Part shown: one piece after another, positions 33,608-41,520 of the stretch
Position numbering within the stretch: the stretch's first letter is position 1
Layout: the number at the start of each line of letters is the position of its first letter
Assembly: GCA_965201115.1 (NCBI GenBank)
Contig: OZ241745.1
Span: 2,728,001 to 2,792,000, forward strand
Length of the DNA: 64,000 bases
Reading direction: 5' to 3'
Source: JANQOH01 sp965201115
GTDB lineage: Bacteria > Pseudomonadota > Alphaproteobacteria > UBA7887
Notes under the pieces: model-generated
What the model saw: only the letters and a program-made list of their open reading frames with translations
Told to the model about the DNA's origin: nothing
Databases searched by the model: none
Translations under genes and position numbers: made by a program

Positions 33608-33627
33608 CCGCGCGCCAAGGCGCGCGG
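33608..33627. terminator. Hairpin between Rpn copies 1 and 2
   Basis: CCGCGCGCC-aa-GGCGCGCGG, a perfect 9-bp stem directly after the stop codon. No T tract follows. The same hairpin comes after copies 2 and 3. Confidence 0.55.
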
Positions 33628-33638
33628 CGCCGTGCGGT

Positions 33639-34698
33639 ATGGTGACGGCCATGCGCGAAATACACGACGCCACCTTTAAGCGCCTGTTCGACCACGGGCG
33701 GGCGGTCGTGGACCTGCTCACGGGGTTCGTGCGGCTGGCGTTTGGGCCGGCGTTCAATGTCTCCCGCCTCGACTTCGCCAGCCTCGAACCGGCGCCGGCG
33801 GAGTACGTGGACGAGGATCTGCGGCAGACACCGGGGCGACCGCGTGTGGCGCCTGCGCTACCGCGCCGCCGACGGCTCGACCGGCTGGGTGTATCTGCTG
33901 GTCATGCTGGAGTTTCAGTCGTCGGTCGATACCGACATGGCGTTGCGCGTGCATGGCTACACGGGCCAGCTGTATGCGCGGCTTCGGCGGGAGGACCGCA
34001 AGGGGCCGTTTCCGCCGGTTCTGCCGATTGTCATATACAACGGTCGTGCGCATTGGTCTGCGGCGCGGAACATTCGCGATGCGATAGCGCCCGCGGGGGC
34101 CGCGCTGGAGTGTTTTCAGCCCAAGCAGGGTTATTTGCTGCTTGACGTTCATCGTCTGCGGCCGGCAGATTTGCCCGAGGACAACGTGGTGTCGGCGCGG
34201 GTTGCGCTTGAGCACGGCGATCCGGAGGCTGTGTTGGGCGTTGTCGAGGCGTTGCGGCGCGCGCTTGCGGGGCCGGAGCATGCGGAGTTGCGGCGCGCGT
34301 TCGGGACGACGCTTCGTCACATGCTGGAGGCGAACCGCTTCGGGGCTTCGGACGGCGCGTTGGCGGAGCGTTTGAGGCGGGTCGGGGATTTGGAGGATTT
34401 GGGCGCGATGGAAACATTGTTTGCGGAACGGCTCGACGAGTGGATGGCCGAACGCGAGGCGCGCGGTCTTGAGCGCGGCGCATCGCGCGAGCGGACGCTC
34501 GGTCTTGAGCGCGAGCGCGCGCTTCTGGCGCGGCAGGCGGGCCGCAAGTTCGGGGCGGACGCGGCTTCGCGCCTTTCGGCCGCGGTCGCGGGCGTGGAGG
34601 ATCCGGATCGGCTCGAGGAGGTCGGCGACGCGGTGATCGTGTGCGCGACCGGCGCCGAGTTCCTGGCGCGCGCCGAGGAAATCGCCCGGCGCCGCTGA
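33639..34698 (+). pseudogene. Rpn-family copy 2, frameshifted
   Basis: The sequence is close to copy 1 throughout, but an extra C at 33831-33832 (ACACCGGGG where copy 1 has ACACGGGG) shifts the frame after the segment DEDLRQT, before the ExQ catalytic motif. The first frame gives a truncated product ending at 34145; the second frame (open from 33742) holds the remaining nuclease core and C-terminus intact. No slippery site is apparent, so inactivation is the simplest reading. The downstream half is otherwise undamaged, so the mutation is probably recent. Confidence 0.85.
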
Positions 34699-34718
34699 CC
34701 GCGCGCCAAGGCGCGCGG
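34699..34718. terminator. Hairpin between Rpn copies 2 and 3
   Basis: Identical to the hairpin at 33608: a 9-bp perfect GC stem with an AA loop, directly after the stop. Confidence 0.55.
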
Positions 34719-34729
34719 CGCCGTGCGGT

Positions 34730-35800
34730 ATGGTGACGGCCATGCGCGAGATACACGATGCCACGTTCAAGCGCCTGTTCGACCACGGGCGGGCGGTCGT
34801 GGACCTGCTCACGGGGTTCGTGCGGCTGGCGCTGGGGCCGGCGTTCGATGTCTCCCGCCTCGACTTCGCCAGCCTCGAACCGGCGCCGGCGGAGTATGTG
34901 GACGAGGATCTGCGGCAGACGCGGGGCGACCGCGTGTGGCGCCTGCGCTACCGCGCCGCCGACGGCTCGACCGGCTGGGTGTATCTGCTGGTCATGCTGG
35001 AGTTTCAGTCGTCGGTCGATACCGACATGGCGTTGCGCGTGCATGGCTACACGGGCCAGCTGTATGCGCGGCTTCGGCGAGAGGACCGCAAGGGGCCGTT
35101 TCCGCCGGTTCTGCCGATTGTCATATACAACGGTCGTGCGCATTGGTCGGCGGCGCAGAACATTCGCGATGCGATAGCGCCCGCGGGAGCCGCGCTGGAG
35201 CGTTTCCAGCCCCGGCAGGACTATTTGCTGCTTGACGTTCATCGTCTGCAACCGGAGGATTTGCCCGAGGACAACGTGGTGTCGGCGCGGGTTGCGCTTG
35301 AGCACGGCGATCCCGAGGCTGTGTTGGGCGTTGTCGAGGCGTTGCGGCGCGCGCTTGCGGGTCCGGAGCATGCGGAGTTGCGGCGCGCGTTCGGGGCGAC
35401 GCTTCGTCACATGCTTGAGGCGAACCGATTCGGGGCTTCGGACGGCGCGCTGGCGGAGCAGTTGAGGCGGGTTGGGGATTTGGAGGATTTGGGCGCCATG
35501 GAAACATTGTTTGCGGAACGGCTCGACGAGTGGATGGCCGAGCGCGAGGCGCGCGTCGAAGCGCGTGTGGAGGCACAGGTCGAGGCGCGTGAGCGGACGC
35601 TCGGTCTTGAGCGCGAGCGTGCGCTTCTGGCGCGGCTTGCGGGCCGCAAGTTCGGGGCGGACGCGGCTTCGCGCCTGTCGGCCGCGGTGGCGGGCGTGGA
35701 GGATCCGGACCGGCTCGAGGAGGTGGGCGACGCGGTGATCGTGTGCGCGACCGGCGCCGAGTTCCTGGCGCGCGCGGAGGAAATCGCCCGCCGCTGCTGA
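34730..35800 (+). CDS. Rpn/PD-(D/E)XK nuclease-family protein, copy 3
   Basis: This 356-residue paralogue is nearly identical to copy 1 through the nuclease core (LLVMLEFQSSVDTDMALR intact). The difference is in the linker before the DUF4351-like end: EARVEARVEAQVEARERTL replaces the EARGLERGASRERTL of copies 1 and 2. This is a likely helical, charged segment. The longest start gives MVTAMREIHD; GTG two codons later and ATG at MREIH are alternatives shared by all copies. Confidence 0.88.
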   Translation: MVTAMREIHDATFKRLFDHGRAVVDLLTGFVRLALGPAFDVSRLDFASLEPAPAEYVDEDLRQTRGDRVWRLRYRAADGSTGWVYLLVMLEFQSSVDTDMALRVHGYTGQLYARLRREDRKGPFPPVLPIVIYNGRAHWSAAQNIRDAIAPAGAALERFQPRQDYLLLDVHRLQPEDLPEDNVVSARVALEHGDPEAVLGVVEALRRALAGPEHAELRRAFGATLRHMLEANRFGASDGALAEQLRRVGDLEDLGAMETLFAERLDEWMAEREARVEARVEAQVEARERTLGLERERALLARLAGRKFGADAASRLSAAVAGVEDPDRLEEVGDAVIVCATGAEFLARAEEIARRC

Positions 35801-35820
35801 CCGCGCGCCAAGGCGCGCGG
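35801..35820. terminator. Hairpin between Rpn copies 3 and 4
   Basis: Same 9-bp perfect stem with AA loop as after copies 1 and 2. It is missing after copy 4. Confidence 0.55.
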
Positions 35821-35831
35821 CGCCGTGCGGT

Positions 35832-36950
35832 ATGGTGACGGCCATGCGCGAGATACACGACGCCACCTTTAAGCGCCTGTTCGACCACGGGCGGGCGGTC
35901 GTGGACCTGCTCACGGGGTTCGTGCGGCTGGCGCTGGGGCCGGCGTTCGATGTCTCCCGCCTCGACTTCGCCAGCCTCGAACCGGCGCCGGCCGAATACG
36001 TGGACGAGGATCTGCGGCAGACGCGGGGCGACCGCGTGTGGCGGCTGCGCTACCGCACCGCCGACGGCTCGACCGGCTGGGTGTATCTGCTGGTCATGCT
36101 CGAGTTTCAGTCGTCGGTCGATACCGACATGGCGTTGCGGGTGCATGGCTACACGGGCCAGCTGTATGCGCGGCTTCGGCGGGAGGACCACGTGGGGCCG
36201 CTTCCGCCGGTTCTGCCGATTGTCATATACAACGGTCGTGCGCATTGGTCGGCGGCGCGGAACATTCGCGATGCGATAGCGCCCGCGGGAGCCGCGCTGG
36301 AGCGTTTCCAGCCCCGGCAGGACTATTTGCTGCTTGACGTTCATCGTCTGCAACCGGCAGATTTACCCGAGGACAACGTTGTGTCGGCGCGCGTCGCGCT
36401 CGAGCACGGCGATCCTGAGGCCGTGTTGGGCGTTGTCGAGTCGTTGCGGCGCGCGCTTGCGGGTCCCGAGCATGCGGAGTTGCGGCGCGCGTTCGGGGCG
36501 ACGCTCCGTCACATGCTGGAGGCGAACCGCTTCGGCGCATCGGACGGCGCGCTGGCGGAGCGTTTGAGGCGGGTCGGGGATTTGGAGGATTTGGGCGCGA
36601 TGGAAACATTGTTTGCGGAACGGCTCGACGAGTGGATGGCCGAGCGCGAGGCGCGCGTCGAAGCGCGTGTGGAGGCGCAAGTCGAAGCGCGTGTGGAGGC
36701 GCAGGTCGAAGCGCGTGTGGAGGCGCAGGTCGAGGCGCGTGAGCGGACGCTCGGTCTTGAGCGCGAGCGCGCACTTCTGGTGCGGCTTGCGGACCGCAAG
36801 TTCGGGGCGGACGCGGCTTCGCGCCTGTCGGCCGCGGTGGCGGGCGTGGAGGATCCGGACCGACTCGAGGAGGTCGGCGACGCGGTGATCGTGTGCGCGA
36901 GCGGCGCCGAGTTTCTGGCGCGTGCGGAGGAGATCGCCCGGCGCCGCTGA
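35832..36950 (+). CDS. Rpn/PD-(D/E)XK nuclease-family protein, copy 4
   Basis: The 372-residue last member of the array has the intact core motifs of copy 1 (LEFQSSVDTDMALRVHGY, PIVIYNGRAHWSA) and a C-terminal DUF4351-like domain. Its linker contains three VEARVEAQ octads (copy 3 has one), making it the longest. A few local changes (REDHVGP in place of REDRKGP; VRLADRKFG) show it has diverged separately. After it come a short spacer with a REP element and the second half of the Tad locus on the opposite strand. Confidence 0.88.
   Translation: MVTAMREIHDATFKRLFDHGRAVVDLLTGFVRLALGPAFDVSRLDFASLEPAPAEYVDEDLRQTRGDRVWRLRYRTADGSTGWVYLLVMLEFQSSVDTDMALRVHGYTGQLYARLRREDHVGPLPPVLPIVIYNGRAHWSAARNIRDAIAPAGAALERFQPRQDYLLLDVHRLQPADLPEDNVVSARVALEHGDPEAVLGVVESLRRALAGPEHAELRRAFGATLRHMLEANRFGASDGALAERLRRVGDLEDLGAMETLFAERLDEWMAEREARVEARVEAQVEARVEAQVEARVEAQVEARERTLGLERERALLVRLADRKFGADAASRLSAAVAGVEDPDRLEEVGDAVIVCASGAEFLARAEEIARRR
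36657..36740 (+). repeat. 24-bp tandem repeat in Rpn copy 4
   Basis: Three units beginning GTCGAAGCGCGTGTGGAGGC plus a half unit encode VEARVEAQ octads. Unit number differs between Rpn copies 3 and 4, indicating in-frame slippage. Confidence 0.88.
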
Positions 36951-37064
36951 CCGCGCTTGCCGCAGGCGTGCTGCCTGGGCGCCCGCGCGTTTCCGCAAGG
37001 CGCAATGTCGGCAGGGAGGACCCGCGGCGTCTGCGCTCTTCCGGCCAGCGTCGGCCGATTGCAA

Positions 37065-37106
37065 CGTGCGGGCAGGATGCCCGCGGTCCCGGGCCCCGCC
37101 GGGGGC
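37065..37106 (+). repeat. REP-like element, class A, with shortened second arm
   Basis: GCGGGCA-gga-TGCCCGC followed by GGTCCCGGGCCCCGCCGGGG; the TTC loop of the second hairpin is missing. It abuts the stop of the second cpaE gene. Confidence 0.75.
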
Positions 37107-37107
37107 G

Positions 37108-38235
37108 TCAGATCGCTTCCACGGTCAGTTCTATCGCGCGGCGGAGGGCGGCGCGGTAGGCCTTGCCGCCGAGCGCGCCGCCGCCGCGGGGGCCCTCGGC
37201 CAGCGCGGGGTCGAAGGGAAGCGCCAGGTCGGGGCGGCGATCTGCCAGCGCATAGCGGATTTGCGCGCGCGACAGGGCGCTGGCGCGCATGCGCGGGCGG
37301 CTCTCGGCCAATATGGCGGGACGCTCCTTGCCGAGCAGCGCCAGGGTGCGCGCGGCGAACACGATGCTCGGCAAGGTCGGCTCGAAAAGCACGATGCGCG
37401 AATCGGCGCCCTCGAGCACTTCCAGGCGCGTTTCCGGCCCCTTCATGCCCACGGCGAACACGGTATGCGCGCGGTTGGCGAAACGGTCGAGCAGCGCCCG
37501 CGCGGCGGCCGCGCGCGCCGGAGGCGGCGGCCCGGCGGCGGTATAGGCGACCAGTGACACGCCATCCCCCGCCGGCGCGCACAGCGCGTCGAGGCGCGCG
37601 CCGAGGTCTTCTTCCTCGTCGTCTTCGTCGCCGTCGCCGGGCGCGCCGCGCGCGAGCGTCGACAGCGCCACCGCCAGGCCGGGCGCCGGCGCGGCGCCGA
37701 ACAGCGCCGGCAACTTGCCCGAGAGCGGATCGAAATCCACCGCCGCCGCCTCGAGGCCGCGCGCAGCGACCGTCCGCGCCATCGCCGCCGCAAGGGTCGA
37801 GGAGCCGCAGCCCGCGCTGCCGCAAATGGCCAGCACGCGCCCGGCGTAAGCGCGTTCGGGCGCCTCCTCCAGCGCGGCGGCGGCGGCCTCGCGCGCAGCG
37901 GCGGCCGTGACGGGCTTGACGAGATAATCCGCCACGCCGCCGGCGAGCAGGGCGCGCGCGAAATGCCCCGCGTCCTCGCGGCCGATGGCGACAATCGCCG
38001 TGCCCGGCGCGCAAACCGAGGCGATCCCCGCCGCCGCGGCGTCGGGGTCGGAAACGCCGTCGATATCGACCGCGACGAGCGCCGCGGCGGGCTCGGCCGC
38101 CAGCGCGCGCAACGCGGCCGCATAGCGCGCGCGCCGCACCCGCGCGTCGCGATTCGCGAATCCCGCGCGCAGAGCGCGCTCGGTCGCGGCGTCGCGCGCG
38201 AAAGCCAATACGCGGTTGCCGGGCGCCGACGCCAT
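37108..38235 (-). CDS. Second CpaE/TadZ-like protein
   Basis: The 375-residue product has the same plan as the CpaE at 23365: receiver-like N-terminus (VADYLVKPVTAAAAREA near residue 105) and ParA-like ATPase fold with P-loop GSAGCGSSTLA, again lacking the lysines. An acidic loop (GDGDEDDEEEDLG) interrupts the middle. The two copies are diverged paralogues. TadZ proteins place the pilus machine at a pole. It is third in a leftward group after the secretin fusion and a small lipoprotein. Confidence 0.86.
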   Translation of the reverse strand: MASAPGNRVLAFARDAATERALRAGFANRDARVRRARYAAALRALAAEPAAALVAVDIDGVSDPDAAAAGIASVCAPGTAIVAIGREDAGHFARALLAGGVADYLVKPVTAAAAREAAAAALEEAPERAYAGRVLAICGSAGCGSSTLAAAMARTVAARGLEAAAVDFDPLSGKLPALFGAAPAPGLAVALSTLARGAPGDGDEDDEEEDLGARLDALCAPAGDGVSLVAYTAAGPPPPARAAAARALLDRFANRAHTVFAVGMKGPETRLEVLEGADSRIVLFEPTLPSIVFAARTLALLGKERPAILAESRPRMRASALSRAQIRYALADRRPDLALPFDPALAEGPRGGGALGGKAYRAALRRAIELTVEAI

Positions 38236-38262
38236 CGCCGCCTGCCGCGCGGAGCGGCGCCG

Positions 38263-38685
38263 CTACTCGCCGGCCGCGCCGGCGGCGGTGGCCGACAGCG
38301 CCGGCAGCTGGCGGACGGCGTCTCCGGCCCAGCGGCGATAGGCGTTCGACCCCGCGCCGTGCGCGCCCGGCGCCGCGCCCGGCGGCGGGCAAACCCGCGC
38401 GCCGCCGGGGCCGGACGGGCCGGGCGGGGCGGCGGCCGCGGGCGGCGGCGGAGCGTAAGGGCACTCCCACCGCGCCGCCTGCAGCGCGCGGTGGCGCTGT
38501 ACGAACGCGCGCGTCTCTTCCTCGACGCGGGCAACCTCGCCCGCCGGCGGCGCGAACCATCCGTCGCGCACCGCGAGCGGCCCCGAACACGCCGCCAGCG
38601 GCGCAAGCGCCAGGGCGGCGAGCAGCGCGCGGAGGCGGCGCCGGGGGGCGGCGGAGAAACGGTCGTTTGCGGTATCGGTCGGCAT
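38263..38685 (-). CDS. Small lipoprotein in the Tad locus
   Basis: The 140-residue product has a signal peptide ending in a lipobox (LAPLAACSGP), so it is probably an outer-membrane lipoprotein. The rest is Pro/Ala/Gly-rich with two cysteines. Its position between the secretin and TadZ genes is where CpaD/RcpB lipoproteins usually lie, but sequence similarity is too weak for me to call it. The ATG at 38685 has GAGG 6 nt upstream, overlapping the region just past the secretin stop. Confidence 0.75.
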   Translation of the reverse strand: MPTDTANDRFSAAPRRRLRALLAALALAPLAACSGPLAVRDGWFAPPAGEVARVEEETRAFVQRHRALQAARWECPYAPPPPAAAAPPGPSGPGGARVCPPPGAAPGAHGAGSNAYRRWAGDAVRQLPALSATAAGAAGE

Positions 38686-38693
38686 GGCGGGCC

Positions 38694-40928
38694 TCAATAA
38701 TAGTAGCCCTCGATGCGGGGGGGCGCGGCGTCGGGGGCGGAAGCGCCGCGGGGGGCGGAGGGGCCGGTCAGGCGCGCCGTCACGACGACGATCAGCTCCA
38801 GCTCGTTGGCGCGCGTGGACGTATGCCCGAACAGCGCGCCGACGCCGGGAACGTCCTTCAGCACCGGAACGCCGGTCTCCACCGTGTTGGTCGCGTTGCG
38901 GAACAGGCCGGCGATAACGATGGATTCGCCGTCGGACACCTCCACCGTGGTCTCGGCGCGGCGCACATTGATCACCGGCACGTCGACGCCGACCATGCGC
39001 ACCGCCTGGTTGCGCGAGGGCTCCGAGACCTCGGGCCGCACCGTAAGCACGATGCGCCCCGTATCCAGCACCGTCGGCACGAAGTCCAGCAACACGCCGT
39101 ATTTCTTGTATTCGAAAACGATGACGCCGTCCTCGAACCCCGTGGGCAGCGGATATTCGCCGCCGGAGAAGAACGACGCGGTCTCGCCCGTCACCGCGGT
39201 AAGGCTGGGCCGCGCCAGCACGTTCGCCAGCCCGGCGGTCGCCAGCGCGTCGATCATGCCGGCGACGCGCACCGGTTTGCCGCCGGCGTTGAAGGTGCGG
39301 TCGAAAGCCAGCGACGGCGCGATGGTTCCGTCGAACTGCGCGACGATGGGCGCGTCTCCCGACGAGAAAATGCGCCCGACGCGAAACTGCATGGCGGTAT
39401 TGGCCAATTCGCCGAAAGCGGTCCAGTTCACGCCGAGGTCCTCGGTTACCGAGCGGCTGACCTCGGCGATCTGCACCTCCAGGTTCACCTGCTGCGGCGC
39501 GGCGACGCGGAGGCGGTTGTCGATCTGCGCGCCGTCGGGCAGCGCGGCGGCCGCGAGCCGGGCGGCGCGGTCGGCGGCCTCCGGCGACGGCGCCTCGCCG
39601 ACGAGCGCGACGCCGCGGCTCGCGGGCTCGGCGCGCACGTCAGCCAGTTCGGGGTCGGCGGCCAGCGCGGCCGCCAGCGGCGCGATGTCGAGCACTACCG
39701 AAACCGTGCGCTCGGAGGCGGTGTTGTCGTCGGCCAGCACCGCGACCGTGGTGCGGCCGATGCTCTTGCCGATGACATAGAGCGCGTTGGGGGCCAGCAA
39801 TTGGACGTCGGCGATCTCGGGCGCGGCCACGGCCACCGCCGCCGCCGCGCGCGCGAGCGGCATCCGCCGCCCCTGCCCGACCGGCAGCGTCAGGTCGCCG
39901 GGCGCGGCGCCCGGAAGCGCCGGGAGCGCCAGCGCGCCGCCGGCATCGGGCGCCCGCGCCGCGCCCGACCCCAGCGGAACGCCCGGCGCCGGCGCTCCCT
40001 CGGGGGGCGCGCTCGCGTCGGCGCTCGCGCGAAACACGGGCGGCGCCTCCGCCGCCGGCCAGTCCGCCAGCCGCAGCAGAACCGCGGATTCCGCAAGGCG
40101 CGGGCGCGCCGGCGCTCCGCCCGGCGGCGCGGCGCGCGCGGACGGCGGGAGAAACCGCGCGAGCCGCAGCGCCAGCCCGGGCCGGAAGCCCGGCGGCGCC
40201 TGCGCGCCGCGCATGAGCCGCGCCCTGGCGATAACCGCCGCCAGCGCGGCGGCGTCGCCGTCGAGCCAATACGATTCGTCGTGCATGGCGAACGCCCGCG
40301 CGGCTTCCTCGGGCCGCCCGGCGGCCGCCAGCATGCGGACACGGTTCGCGGCGATGCGCGGATGGCCGCCGGACAGGCGCAGCGCCCGGTCCAGGGCGGC
40401 TTCGGCCGCGCGCCAGTCGCCCTCCAGGGTCGCGGCGACGGCGAGACCGTTGGCGATCCACGCCGCCGCCGCTTCCCCCCCGGCGTCTCCGGCTGTCGTG
40501 AAATGGGCGCGCGCGCGGCCGGGCGCGCCGCGGGCGAGCGCCGCGCGGCCGGCGCCGAGCAGCGCCTCGGCGCGCGTTTCCGCCGCGCCGGGCGCGGCGC
40601 CGGCGCGCTCGGCGGCCTGCAGGAAGCTCTCCTCGGCGGCTTCCGCGTCGCCCTCGCGCAGCGCCGCCCAGGCCAAGCCGAGGCGCGGCTCCGGCGCGTC
40701 GGAAAAATGCTCGGCGAGGGTTCCGTAGAGCCGCCGCGCGGCGGCCGTCTGCCCCGCGTTCAGCGCCGCGCCGGCGATGGGAAGCGCGTCGCGCAGCGCG
40801 GCGCGGCTCTCGGGGCCGCCGCCGCCGGGCGCGCCCGCGCAAGCCGCGAGCGCCGCCGCGAGCAGCGCCGCGGCCGCCCGCCGGAAACGGGCGCGGGTGC
40901 GGGAGATGGGCGGCGGGTTGTGGGTCAC
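38694..40928 (-). CDS. Fusion of TadD-like TPR lipoprotein and RcpA/CpaC secretin
   Basis: One continuous frame of 744 residues. The N-terminal 300 residues start with a lipobox signal (LLAAALAACAG) and contain TPR-like helical pairs (ARRLYGTLAEHF, PRLGLAWAALREGDAEAAEE), like the TadD pilotin. A Pro/Ala-rich linker leads to the secretin half: pilus-assembly N-domain (IADVQLLAPNALYVIGKS), a BON-like part, and the secretin domain (NVLARPSLTAVTGETASFFSGGE, VRPEVSE). Normally TadD and RcpA are separate. GTG at 40928 has GGAG upstream; a GTG at 40952 is an alternative. Confidence 0.87.
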   Translation of the reverse strand: MTHNPPPISRTRARFRRAAAALLAAALAACAGAPGGGGPESRAALRDALPIAGAALNAGQTAAARRLYGTLAEHFSDAPEPRLGLAWAALREGDAEAAEESFLQAAERAGAAPGAAETRAEALLGAGRAALARGAPGRARAHFTTAGDAGGEAAAAWIANGLAVAATLEGDWRAAEAALDRALRLSGGHPRIAANRVRMLAAAGRPEEAARAFAMHDESYWLDGDAAALAAVIARARLMRGAQAPPGFRPGLALRLARFLPPSARAAPPGGAPARPRLAESAVLLRLADWPAAEAPPVFRASADASAPPEGAPAPGVPLGSGAARAPDAGGALALPALPGAAPGDLTLPVGQGRRMPLARAAAAVAVAAPEIADVQLLAPNALYVIGKSIGRTTVAVLADDNTASERTVSVVLDIAPLAAALAADPELADVRAEPASRGVALVGEAPSPEAADRAARLAAAALPDGAQIDNRLRVAAPQQVNLEVQIAEVSRSVTEDLGVNWTAFGELANTAMQFRVGRIFSSGDAPIVAQFDGTIAPSLAFDRTFNAGGKPVRVAGMIDALATAGLANVLARPSLTAVTGETASFFSGGEYPLPTGFEDGVIVFEYKKYGVLLDFVPTVLDTGRIVLTVRPEVSEPSRNQAVRMVGVDVPVINVRRAETTVEVSDGESIVIAGLFRNATNTVETGVPVLKDVPGVGALFGHTSTRANELELIVVVTARLTGPSAPRGASAPDAAPPRIEGYYY

Positions 40929-41051
40929 GGGCGCTCCGGGGCGGGTCGGCACGGAGTCATTTAGGGCGCGGGGCTATGGATTCGAACGCGGCGGCGCGCT
41001 ATTAGCGTGGGGCGGCCCGCCTCCGGGCGGGCGCGTTGCGGGAGAGCGGCG

Positions 41052-41495
41052 ATGACGCAAGCGGCGGTTTGGGCGGCGTGCCTCCTGTTCGTTCTCGCGA
41101 TGGCGTGGGACGTGCGGCGGCGGCGCATCCCCAACGCCATACCGCTTGCGCTGGCGGCGCTGTTCGGCGCCTGTGCGCTGGCGGGCGGGGCCGCGCCGGC
41201 GCCGCTGTGGGCGCATCTCGCAACCGGCGGCGCGCTGCTCGCGGCGGGCTTCGCGCTGTATCTCGGCGCGGATCTCGGCCCCGGCGACGGCAAGCTGCTC
41301 GCCGCCGCCGGCCTGTGGGTGGGGCCGCGCGACCTCGGCGTCTTCCTGGCGGGGATGGGCGCCTGCGCGCTGCTGCTGTGCCTGTTCGCGCTGTTGCCTT
41401 TTCCGGCGGCGCGGCGCATGAGGGCGGAACTGCCGTTCGCCGCCGCCATCGCGCCGCCGGCGGCGGCCGTGCTTGCGCCGCGCGCGCTGGCCTAG
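41052..41495 (+). CDS. cpaA: Prepilin peptidase CpaA/TadV
   Basis: A 147-residue A24-family inner-membrane aspartic peptidase that removes the leader from Flp and TadE-like prepilins. The two catalytic Asp residues are in MAWDVRRRRIPN (residue 20) and GADLGPGDGKLL (GxGD motif). About four TM segments are seen, the normal short TadV form without the methylase domain. The ATG at 41052 follows GGGAGAG. It is divergent from the secretin fusion and 25 nt upstream of cpaB. Confidence 0.93.
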   Translation: MTQAAVWAACLLFVLAMAWDVRRRRIPNAIPLALAALFGACALAGGAAPAPLWAHLATGGALLAAGFALYLGADLGPGDGKLLAAAGLWVGPRDLGVFLAGMGACALLLCLFALLPFPAARRMRAELPFAAAIAPPAAAVLAPRALA

Positions 41496-41520
41496 GCGCC
41501 CCACCGACGGGAGGTCCGGT

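Noticed and set aside
31511..33757. 748-codon minus-strand frame opposite LysR and Rpn copy 1
   Set aside because: Antisense shadow. Similar antisense frames recur opposite the other Rpn copies simply because the DNA is repeated.
33639..34145. Short intact gene with Rpn N-terminus
   Set aside because: It is the truncated first frame of the frameshifted copy 2. Its C-terminal half is out-of-frame sequence.
40929..40952. Longer start of the secretin fusion at a GTG at 40952
   Set aside because: No ribosome site precedes it. The GTG at 40928 has GGAG at proper spacing and leads directly into the signal peptide region.
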